Source: Candidatus Thorarchaeota archaeon
GTDB lineage: Archaea; Asgardarchaeota; Thorarchaeia; Thorarchaeales; Thorarchaeaceae
DNA: 9,928 nucleotides
Reading direction: 5' to 3'
NCBI GenBank assembly: GCA_016840245.1
Contig: JAEOST010000599.1
Location: 1 to 9,928 of the forward strand
The notes beneath the pieces are model-generated. The model worked only from the letters and a program-made list of their open reading frames with translations, did not search any database and had not been told where the DNA came from. This document shows, in pieces, positions 4,648 to 9,928 of this stretch. Position numbers and translations under genes: made by a program. Numbering within the stretch: the stretch's first letter is position 1; each line of letters opens with the position of its first letter.

Positions 4648-6159
4648 TCACGAAAAGAGCCTGCCATACTTCTCCTCAAGGTATGAGATGAATGGTCTGG
4701 CTGTCAGCTCACTTCCAGTCACATTCTTCATTAGGACTCCAGGTTCATAGAGGTTTGACTGACTCATTATCTTCTCAAGGAGCCATTTCTGAATTGGCTC
4801 AAGATTTCCCTTGCTGACATCCTGTCTCCAATTGGAAACATCCTTGCTCAGGGTTTCTACCCACATCCCGCCATAGATGTTTCCAAGTGCGTAGCTCGGG
4901 AAGTACCCAAAGTATCCACTCGACCAATGAGAGTCCTGCATGACACCCTCTCCATGGTTGTCAAATGATTGGCCAAGGTACTCCTCGTACTTCTGATTCC
5001 ACACCTCTGGCAGTTCAGAAACCTGTATCCTTCCTGCAAAGAGGTCCCTCTCAATCTCGAAGCGAATAATGATATGCAGTGAGTAGGTGACTTCATCAGC
5101 ATGGATTCGTATCTTCGATGGCTTGACCTGATTCAAACCTCTCACAAAGTTGGCCAAGTCAACTCCTTTGAAAGTGTCATCTGTCATCTCGTTGAGCTTT
5201 GACAAAAAATACTCCCAGAAATCTAGGGAACGACCAATGATGTTCTCATAGAATCTACTGATGGACTCATGAACTCCGAAACTTGATGCCGCACCTAGTG
5301 GTTGGAACTTCCACTCCTGATTCAGGTTCTGTTCGTATAGAGCATGGCCTGCTTCGTGAAGGATAGTTAGGACACCATTCACTGGATCTTGCTCGTTATA
5401 ATTCATGGTGATTCGGACATCATCATAATACCCCGTTGTGAAGGGATGTGTGACCTCATCGATTCTCCCACCTGCTTGGTCAGAAGAGGTATCATATCCA
5501 ATTAATCCTGTTAGTGTATGAGCGATTTGCCTCTGGACCTCTGTAGGAACTTTCCGTTTCACAAGGTCCAAGTCCACCTCTTTTGTAGCTTCACTGAGTT
5601 TCTTCGTCAGTTCAACAAGTGGGCCTCTGAGTTCAGTGAAGACCTTCGAAATCTCATCTGCAGTCATCTTTGACTCAAAGTCGTCGATGACGACATCATA
5701 GGGATTTGTCAATTCTCGAAGCTCCATCAGAGCCTCTGCCCTCTTCATTGATACATCAAACATTTTCTGAAGCTCGGGTTCGTAGGTCTTCCAATCACTC
5801 TTGGGTTTGGTCTGGACCCATGTATTGGATGTGATTGCCTGCTGTTGGGTGAGTTCAGCCACAAGGTCTTCAGGTAGCTTGGTGAGTTCATCGTACTGCC
5901 TTCTTATCAGATACAGGTTACGAGCCATCAATTTGTCATTGGGATCAGCCGCCTTCTCTGCACCAGATATGAGCTTACCTGTGGCTTCATCTGTTCCCAT
6001 TCGATGGATGATTCTACTGATAATACCAAGTTGCTCACCACGTAGGCCTGCACCTCTAGGTGGCATGTATGTCTGCATGTCCCAGTTGAGAACACCTGCA
6101 GAAATTCCCAGAAGTGTGATCTCTTTGTTCTTCGCAAGCAATTCGTCGTAGGGGGTCAT
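4648..6159 (-). CDS. M32 family metallocarboxypeptidase (carboxypeptidase Taq type)
   Basis: A 503-residue zinc peptidase that removes C-terminal residues from peptides in the cytoplasm. The family's motifs appear in order (numbering from the ATG at 6157-6159): HPF at 238-240; DDVRIT, the DxRxT motif, near 246; HEAGH at 268-272 (zinc ligands His268 and His272, catalytic Glu269); GVHES with third ligand Glu298 near 295-299; IRIHADEVTYSLHI near 350-363; GVMQDSHW near 405-412; and GYFPSYALGN near 418-427. Length agrees with the family (about 500). The frame stays open upstream to 6228, but I prefer 6159. GAGGA lies eight bases before it, the conserved N-terminal helix starts there, and the upstream codons cover a clear TATA box (6207-6214). 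It is divergently arranged with the MFS transporter gene. Peptides supplied by transport or extracellular proteolysis are plausible substrates, but that is inference. Confidence 0.93.
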   Translation of the reverse strand: MTPYDELLAKNKEITLLGISAGVLNWDMQTYMPPRGAGLRGEQLGIISRIIHRMGTDEATGKLISGAEKAADPNDKLMARNLYLIRRQYDELTKLPEDLVAELTQQQAITSNTWVQTKPKSDWKTYEPELQKMFDVSMKRAEALMELRELTNPYDVVIDDFESKMTADEISKVFTELRGPLVELTKKLSEATKEVDLDLVKRKVPTEVQRQIAHTLTGLIGYDTSSDQAGGRIDEVTHPFTTGYYDDVRITMNYNEQDPVNGVLTILHEAGHALYEQNLNQEWKFQPLGAASSFGVHESISRFYENIIGRSLDFWEYFLSKLNEMTDDTFKGVDLANFVRGLNQVKPSKIRIHADEVTYSLHIIIRFEIERDLFAGRIQVSELPEVWNQKYEEYLGQSFDNHGEGVMQDSHWSSGYFGYFPSYALGNIYGGMWVETLSKDVSNWRQDVSKGNLEPIQKWLLEKIMSQSNLYEPGVLMKNVTGSELTARPFISYLEEKYGRLFS

Positions 6160-6206
6160 TCTAATATTCCTCGAATTATATTTTGCTTGACCAACCTTTA
6201 ATAGTG

Positions 6207-6214
6207 TTTTTATA
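6207..6214 (-). promoter_or_regulatory. TATA box of the M32 carboxypeptidase gene
   Basis: The minus strand reads TATAAAAA. A start of transcription near 6184 would give a leader of about 25 bases that contains the GAGGA site at 6168-6172, eight bases before the ATG at 6159. This rules against the longer open frame to 6228, which would place the promoter inside the gene. Confidence 0.65.
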
Positions 6215-6230
6215 CGCGTCGCATACAATC

Positions 6231-6271
6231 ACTGTATAATGCTTTGTTAGACAAACTTTTATTGTATAATG
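6231..6271 (+). promoter_or_regulatory. Promoter and operator-like region of the MFS transporter gene
   Basis: TGTATAATG occurs twice, at 6233-6241 and 6263-6271, 30 bp apart (about three helical turns). Between them lies TTTGT-TAG-ACAAA (6243-6255), an inverted repeat with 5-bp arms. Either TTTTATT (6257-6263) or the second TATAAT (6265-6270) could be the TATA box. The first would place the transcription start near 6286, the second near 6294. The region is shared with the divergent M32 gene, so one regulator could control both. Confidence 0.4.
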
Positions 6272-6317
6272 ATATGCACCCCGTATTATTCTGGAGTTGA
6301 AACGGAAATTGAGTAGA

Positions 6318-7763
6318 ATGCAACGCGCTCTAGGTATGGAAGACGCACCAGATGCCGGATATCGTCTAGCAAAGATCATGGCGGTCCTGATGCCATCCTA
6401 TGCAATGGCCTTCGCAATCAGTACAACATTCTGGCTGGTATTCATTGCTGAGGAGCTAGGACATGGTGACTACATCGCAGGACTGGCTCAGGCTGGAATC
6501 CTAGTTGCCATTCAGCTCATTATACAGACAACTTTTGATTATCCAACCGGTACCCTGGGAGACCGCTTTGGACAACGATTTGTCATTGCCTCAGCGCTGT
6601 GTTGCTATGCAGGAGTGTTCTGGTTAACTGCAATGGTGACTACAGGAACTCCCTACTACCATTACATAGCAATCTTTGCCCTCCTGGGACTTGGACAGTC
6701 TCAAGAGAGCGGAGCATGGGGGGCATGGTTCGATACTAACTACAGGGCTGCCATGCCCAATGATGCTGATCGTAAACAGTATGGTGTCTTCCAAGGAAAG
6801 CTAGGTATGCTAGCAGGTCTCGCCACAACCCTATCACTGATTCCCGGAAGTTGGATTGCACTGACCTACAGCAGGAATCTTGTCTTTCAGATTCAGTCAG
6901 TCATATGTATCATCTTGGCAGTTGTTGTTCTAAGATATGTAAAAGATCTACCTGAGGTCATTGAGAAACGCGATGTGGAGAGCAAGAAGGAGGACTATCT
7001 AGGTATCCTGAAAGAGGGAGTACAGTTTGTTGCATCAAATCGTTTCATCAAGTGGTTGTTTCTAGGAGAGGTCCTCATTTACTCTGTGGCCAATGTCTAT
7101 GGAAGTCTGATACTATTCCCTTTCTACTTCACATATCTCTTCAACGAAGTAGCGGTCTCTATGTTTAGGACAGCTATGTACGTCCCACAGGTCCCACTAC
7201 AGGAGCGGTCTGGGATATGGGCCAAGAGGTTTGACCCAGGTAAGTGGATTCCACGACTTCATTTGTTTGGAATCTGTGGTGCTGGATTTCTCGTGTTTCT
7301 TGCTGTAATTGGTATTTTCTTTCCAACCCCCGAAGCAACGTCAGATATCCTGACTATCTTCATCCCTCTTACCGATATTGTGCTCCTAGAGTTTCCCGTA
7401 GCATCAGGACCCGCCTTACTGTTCATCGCTATCCTATTCATCGCGGGATTCCTGATTGCCACAATGGCAGCGATTCTTACTCAACGAGTCCTCATTGATG
7501 TCATACCAAATCGAATCAGAAATAGTGTATATTCTCTCCGTCCAACATTGATGATGATTGCAACACTACCCATGGTCATCATCTTCGGTGAGGTCATTCC
7601 ACGAGTAGGATTCCCTGCCACATTTATTCTCCTGTCAGTCATTGCCTTTCTCGGGGCTGTGCTAGTTCGGAAAGCATTTGGTTATCATCGGAAACAGGAT
7701 GATGCGGAAGTTGACATGGGTGTACATGAAGTGATAGATGGTGTAGTTCTAGAGGATGAATAG
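6318..7763 (+). CDS. Major facilitator superfamily (MFS) transporter
   Basis: A 481-residue integral membrane protein with about 12 hydrophobic segments. The loop between helices 2 and 3 carries DYPTGTLGDRFGQR (about 74-87), a form of the MFS motif A (GxxxDRxGR). A second signature is GQSQESGAWGAWFD (about 126-139), seen in the fourth/fifth helix region of many MFS drug or solute carriers. A charged central loop (about 209-227, rich in Lys, Glu, Asp) separates the two halves. The C-terminal 20 residues form an acidic soluble tail. The substrate cannot be read from sequence. Start codon options are TTG 6297 (directly abutting GGAG), TTG 6309 (twelve bases after GGAG) and ATG 6318; I use the ATG but the SD favours a TTG. 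It ends seven bases from a convergent gene. Confidence 0.85.
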   Translation: MQRALGMEDAPDAGYRLAKIMAVLMPSYAMAFAISTTFWLVFIAEELGHGDYIAGLAQAGILVAIQLIIQTTFDYPTGTLGDRFGQRFVIASALCCYAGVFWLTAMVTTGTPYYHYIAIFALLGLGQSQESGAWGAWFDTNYRAAMPNDADRKQYGVFQGKLGMLAGLATTLSLIPGSWIALTYSRNLVFQIQSVICIILAVVVLRYVKDLPEVIEKRDVESKKEDYLGILKEGVQFVASNRFIKWLFLGEVLIYSVANVYGSLILFPFYFTYLFNEVAVSMFRTAMYVPQVPLQERSGIWAKRFDPGKWIPRLHLFGICGAGFLVFLAVIGIFFPTPEATSDILTIFIPLTDIVLLEFPVASGPALLFIAILFIAGFLIATMAAILTQRVLIDVIPNRIRNSVYSLRPTLMMIATLPMVIIFGEVIPRVGFPATFILLSVIAFLGAVLVRKAFGYHRKQDDAEVDMGVHEVIDGVVLEDE

Positions 7764-7770
7764 AAACCTC

Positions 7771-8031
7771 TCATTTCATCTGCAATCTACACAGCATTAG
7801 AACTGTTAGTACGATCCCAATGTCAATGATTACTATAGTGAGGTATCCACCAGGAATGGCCTCTGCAACACCGGGGTAGCTTGTGACTCCAGCTAGGATG
7901 AAGAGAATGATTGAGAGAAAACAGTAGGCGTTCTGCTTTCGACAATTACTATACTGTCTTTGTCTGTAATAGTCAACAGGTTGACCGGTTTCATCAATTG
8001 CTCTGATACCTGATACTCTCAACTCATACAC
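7771..8031 (-). CDS. Small two-helix membrane protein of unknown function
   Basis: An 86-residue protein starting at GTG (8029-8031), which is fixed by an in-frame stop three codons upstream. The first 37 residues are polar, with a Tyr/Arg/Gln-rich stretch (DYYRQRQYSNCRKQNAYC) before the first hydrophobic segment (about 37-52). A short loop with Pro and Gly leads to a second segment (about 62-82). Both termini are probably on the same side of the membrane. I recognise no family. There is no SD, but a TATA-like element 24-33 bp upstream would place the transcription start at the GTG, which suggests a leaderless mRNA. It converges on the MFS gene with a seven-base gap. Confidence 0.6.
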   Translation of the reverse strand: MYELRVSGIRAIDETGQPVDYYRQRQYSNCRKQNAYCFLSIILFILAGVTSYPGVAEAIPGGYLTIVIIDIGIVLTVLMLCRLQMK

Positions 8032-8054
8032 CTGTACTCAATACATACATCTTG

Positions 8055-8063
8055 CTATATTAT
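8055..8063 (-). promoter_or_regulatory. TATA-like element for the small membrane protein (leaderless spacing)
   Basis: The minus strand reads ATAATATAG, centred about 28 bp upstream of the GTG at 8031. Transcription would begin at or next to the start codon, which agrees with the absence of an SD. Confidence 0.45.
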
Positions 8064-8078
8064 GTCTTGACTCCCGCG

Positions 8079-8122
8079 CAGCTCTTGCTGAGAAATACCA
8101 GTTAAAGTCTGGACAAGAGCTG
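8079..8122. repeat. Nested inverted repeat in the gap between divergent genes
   Basis: CAGCTCTTG (8079-8087) is perfectly complementary to CAAGAGCTG (8114-8122). A second pair, CCAG (8098-8101) and CTGG (8109-8112), is nested inside. It lies about 15 bp upstream of the TATA element of the small membrane protein gene and about 150 bp before the zinc-finger gene. It could be an operator for the former or an RNA structure in the leader of the latter. Confidence 0.5.
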
Positions 8123-8269
8123 GATCTCCTGTATGACTGACGTTAGGTCATAATTCGATCACGAATCACTGTATCTACATCAATCCGTCTGAGCTTTCTC
8201 GCTGCGGGTAGGGCGGCAGTCGCCATAGTTCGGACTCTGTTTGCTCATAGGGGTAGAGGTACAAAGAAC

Positions 8270-8428
8270 ATGTGTGCAGTATGTGGACGTATCAGGAAGA
8301 TGTCCGATTTGATTTTGTGTGAGAGATGTTTTCGGCCTGTGTGTTCCAAATGCGAGCATGTCATTCAGAAAGATGATGGAGCTTCAGAGCGTCTCTGTGA
8401 CATGTGTCTCGACCAGATGTTTGGTTGA
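8270..8428 (+). CDS. Small eight-cysteine zinc finger protein (FYVE-like cross-brace spacing)
   Basis: A 52-residue protein, too short for many gene callers. The ATG (8270-8272) follows AGAGGT (8255-8260) by nine bases. The eight cysteines are C2, C5, C17, C20, C25, C28, C43 and C46, giving C-x2-C-x11-C-x2-C-x4-C-x2-C-x14-C-x2-C. The x4 gap between the second and third pairs and the final R-L-C-D-x-C resemble FYVE domains (which end R-V-C-D-x-C). Two zinc ions in a cross-brace arrangement are the natural reading. The FYVE lipid-binding motifs WxxD and R(R/K)HHCR are absent, so PI3P binding is not supported. A tandem zinc ribbon is the main alternative. The frame is open for 41 codons upstream (from 8147) but has no ATG, GTG or TTG there. 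The gene ends three bases from the convergent histidine phosphatase gene. Function unknown; protein, lipid or nucleic-acid binding are all possible. Confidence 0.72.
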   Translation: MCAVCGRIRKMSDLILCERCFRPVCSKCEHVIQKDDGASERLCDMCLDQMFG

Positions 8429-8431
8429 CCA

Positions 8432-9121
8432 CTAGATTTCCAGTGTTATCTCTTCATCTGAAGAGCTAAGAACTAGCCTTCCATCTTTGTGATAAGCAAT
8501 TCCAATACAACCAAGAAAACCCTCCCTGTCCTCAAACTCAAGAGACCTCTCAAGCAGGATTCTCTTTGCTGCCATTAGAGCAAGATCATGAGTGATATGG
8601 ACATGCATGACACTTTCCTTTGTATCTCTCAATCTGTAGATTGTATCATCTAAGAGCCTACCCCGAAATGTATCGAAGACCTCGATCATATCTCCAAAAT
8701 TACCCTCTGCCCAATTGTTCACATATTCGGTGATGTTCTTGCCATCTGGCTGGAGGTTCTGCCAGACTGCATCATCATAGATCTCAGGCGTTGCGAGAAC
8801 CGGGAGTACATCAAGGTCGATAACAGTTCCTCCAACCTCCTGAAATCCCTTGGACATCTCCTCTGCAGTCTGATAACACCTAGATACGAAGCTGAAGAAG
8901 AAGTGAGCTGGTCTATGTACTGGGAGTCTTTTTCCCATCTCGAAGGACATTCGTCGTCCCAGCTCTGTGAGTTCAGTGCTCAGTTGTGCAGTGTGGTCTA
9001 CAATAGGGTTTCGATGGGAGTGTCGAATGAGAAGCATTGTACTGCTTTCTTGTGGAAGTTCGTTCGCCCAGTGAACAAGTCTCCTTGCACTTGCTAGCCA
9101 ATCAGCTGAGTTCCACTCCAT
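8432..9121 (-). CDS. Histidine phosphatase superfamily protein (phosphoglycerate mutase-like fold)
   Basis: A 229-residue protein with the superfamily's catalytic layout. LLIRHSHR (31-37) carries the phospho-accepting His34 and its Arg, in an RHS rather than RHG form. ELTELGRR (50-57) follows, then SRCYQTAEEM (80-89) with the phosphate-binding Arg81. VHITHD (174-179) holds the second catalytic His178. The enzyme should remove phosphate from a small molecule or a protein through a phospho-histidine intermediate; the substrate cannot be inferred. The N-terminal 28 residues are an extra helical segment rich in Trp. GAGGT (9128-9132), inside the end of the upstream gene, lies six bases before the ATG, and the two genes are four bases apart, so they form an operon with translation coupled to the PH-like gene. 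Confidence 0.85.
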   Translation of the reverse strand: MEWNSADWLASARRLVHWANELPQESSTMLLIRHSHRNPIVDHTAQLSTELTELGRRMSFEMGKRLPVHRPAHFFFSFVSRCYQTAEEMSKGFQEVGGTVIDLDVLPVLATPEIYDDAVWQNLQPDGKNITEYVNNWAEGNFGDMIEVFDTFRGRLLDDTIYRLRDTKESVMHVHITHDLALMAAKRILLERSLEFEDREGFLGCIGIAYHKDGRLVLSSSDEEITLEI

Positions 9122-9125
9122 TTTC

Positions 9126-9584
9126 TTACCTCAAAATCGCTTTCACAGCATCGATGAACCTTACCGCGCTCGTGGTGGGAAAATACCACCACTTCAAGAG
9201 ACCTCGGCTCTTTCTTATACGTACCCATTGCGCATCAGGAAAGAGATACCAGATACTTAGCCACCATGGTGGATCTTGTATCTCGACCTGATTGATGTCC
9301 TCTGCAGGCATATTGATAGTCACAAGGCCATGTCTTACCCTAGCTCCGGATTCATCAACAGCAACTCTCGCTGGGACTCCGAATATGTATGGAGCACCTA
9401 TCACAATGAGTGGGATTAGAATAACCAGTCCTAGACTAAGAGGAATCAATACGGGTTCAGAATAGGCTATCAGGAATAGGACCGGTCCAAGAATAACAAT
9501 GACCATTACACCCCCAATCCTGATGTATGTTGCATCGTACGGAGGGCTATCCTTCAGTATAATTTTGCCATTGATGTTAGTCAT
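9126..9584 (-). CDS. Membrane protein with two N-terminal helices and a PH-like domain
   Basis: A 152-residue protein. Two hydrophobic segments (about 22-41 and 44-66) are followed by an 85-residue soluble domain. It has the strand pattern of bacterial/archaeal PH-like (DUF304/bPH-type) domains: RVAVDESGARVRHG, then INMPAEDINQVEIQ, a Trp-rich turn (PPWWLSIWYLF), WVRIRKSRGLLKWWYF and a last helix (AVRFIDAVKAIL). Such proteins are anchored in the membrane with the domain at its surface; the ligand is unknown. It is the first gene of a two-gene unit with the histidine phosphatase. No SD precedes the ATG (9582-9584), so a leaderless or near-leaderless transcript is possible. Confidence 0.72.
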   Translation of the reverse strand: MTNINGKIILKDSPPYDATYIRIGGVMVIVILGPVLFLIAYSEPVLIPLSLGLVILIPLIVIGAPYIFGVPARVAVDESGARVRHGLVTINMPAEDINQVEIQDPPWWLSIWYLFPDAQWVRIRKSRGLLKWWYFPTTSAVRFIDAVKAILR

Positions 9585-9603
9585 TGTAATGGTATCTTAA
9601 CCC

Positions 9604-9707
9604 ATAATCAAGATATGATTACCGCTAACGCGTTTGACCAAGACATTCTAAAGTGGCATGGGTCCTAGATTGTATGGGAGCACTTGTGCCAGATAATCAA
9701 GATATGA
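9604..9707 (+). repeat. Exact 15-bp direct repeat around the methyltransferase start
   Basis: ATAATCAAGATATGA occurs at 9604-9618 and again at 9693-9707, 89 bp apart. The first copy is in the divergent intergenic region. The second lies in the 5' part of the methyltransferase frame and contains its in-frame ATG at 9704. The first copy's ATG opens only a 17-codon frame ending at 9666. Confidence 0.75.
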
Positions 9708-9928
9708 ACTCTAGCTCAATTGACTATGACTCAGTGTCGAGGATATACGACAAGGTACGTGTAGGAGACCCTGAGATGATTCACCAGATACTGCAGGGTG
9801 TATCATTGACCAATGATTCATTGGTTCTGGACGTCGGGTGTGGTACTGCAAATAACACCCTCTTGTTCATGTTATCATCCAATACTCAACTTGTAGGTCT
9901 CGATCTATCCATTGGAATGCTACGAAGA
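9674..9928 (+). CDS. N-terminal part of a class I SAM-dependent methyltransferase, cut by the window edge
   Basis: The frame is open for 85 codons to the right edge. DYDSVSRIYDKVR (about 18-30) is the N-terminal cap helix common in type-11 methyltransferases. VLDVGCGTANNT (about 54-65) is the glycine-rich SAM-binding motif I. VGLDLSIGML (about 74-83) is the acidic motif that ends the second strand and binds the SAM ribose. The substrate is set by the missing C-terminal part. The ATG at 9674 has no SD; ATG at 9704, within the second copy of the 15-bp repeat, would still keep the cap helix and may be the true start. The gene is divergent from the PH-like gene. Confidence 0.88.
   Translation, partial: MGALVPDNQDMNSSSIDYDSVSRIYDKVRVGDPEMIHQILQGVSLTNDSLVLDVGCGTANNTLLFMLSSNTQLVGLDLSIGMLRR

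Noticed and set aside
6160..6228. Upstream extension of the M32 carboxypeptidase to an ATG at 6228
   Set aside because: It would put the TATA box (6207-6214) and the GAGGA site inside the gene, and the extra 23 residues are not part of the M32 fold.
8147..8269. In-frame extension of the zinc-finger protein by 41 codons
   Set aside because: The stretch is open but holds no ATG, GTG or TTG, whereas the ATG at 8270 has a well-placed AGAGGT. A rare CTG or ATT start cannot be excluded.
1..9928. tRNA, rRNA, CRISPR array, insertion sequence or prophage
   Set aside because: I found no T-loop-like motif with matching acceptor stem, no regularly spaced repeats, and no transposase or integrase motif in any frame.

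Overview
The window looks archaeal. Several genes are preceded by TATA-box-like elements at a spacing that fits archaeal promoters. Shine-Dalgarno (SD) sites of the GAGGT/GGAGGT type are common, and GTG and TTG starts are frequent. One gene encodes a single-OB-fold DNA-binding protein of the crenarchaeal SSB / SOSS-B1 type. The moderate GC content, the secreted caspase-like protease with a CUB-like module and glycine linkers, and a small eight-cysteine FYVE-like zinc finger fit an Asgard-type archaeon, perhaps Thorarchaeota-like. That placement is inference; the window holds no rRNA or other marker gene.

Left part (1-1979): the start of a secreted protein that initiates at TTG runs off the left edge on the minus strand. 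Next come a two-helix membrane protein of unknown function and the OB-fold SSB, both on the minus strand. The membrane-protein gene has a TATA box, two dyads centred 22 bp apart just upstream of it, and a 10-codon ORF led by a good SD. The 325-bp gap before the next gene contains a plus-strand promoter and several short palindromes.

Centre (1980-7763): a 613-residue secreted protein carries a CUB-like domain, two near-identical PPC domains and a C14 caspase-like catalytic domain with a His/Cys pair. It ends in a hairpin plus T-tract. Facing it on the minus strand are a winged-helix ArsR-like regulator and an M32 carboxypeptidase. The carboxypeptidase shares a divergent promoter region with a plus-strand MFS transporter.

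Right part (7764-9928): a small two-helix membrane protein (minus), a 52-residue zinc finger (plus), a tight minus-strand pair encoding a PH-like membrane protein and a histidine phosphatase, and the start of a class I SAM-dependent methyltransferase (plus) that runs off the right edge.

The genes do not form one obvious pathway. Extracellular proteolysis (caspase-like protease), intracellular peptide trimming (M32) and export or uptake (MFS) lie together in the centre. On the right, membrane-associated and possibly signalling modules (PH-like, phosphatase, zinc finger) are packed closely. No mobile element, CRISPR array, tRNA or rRNA was seen.
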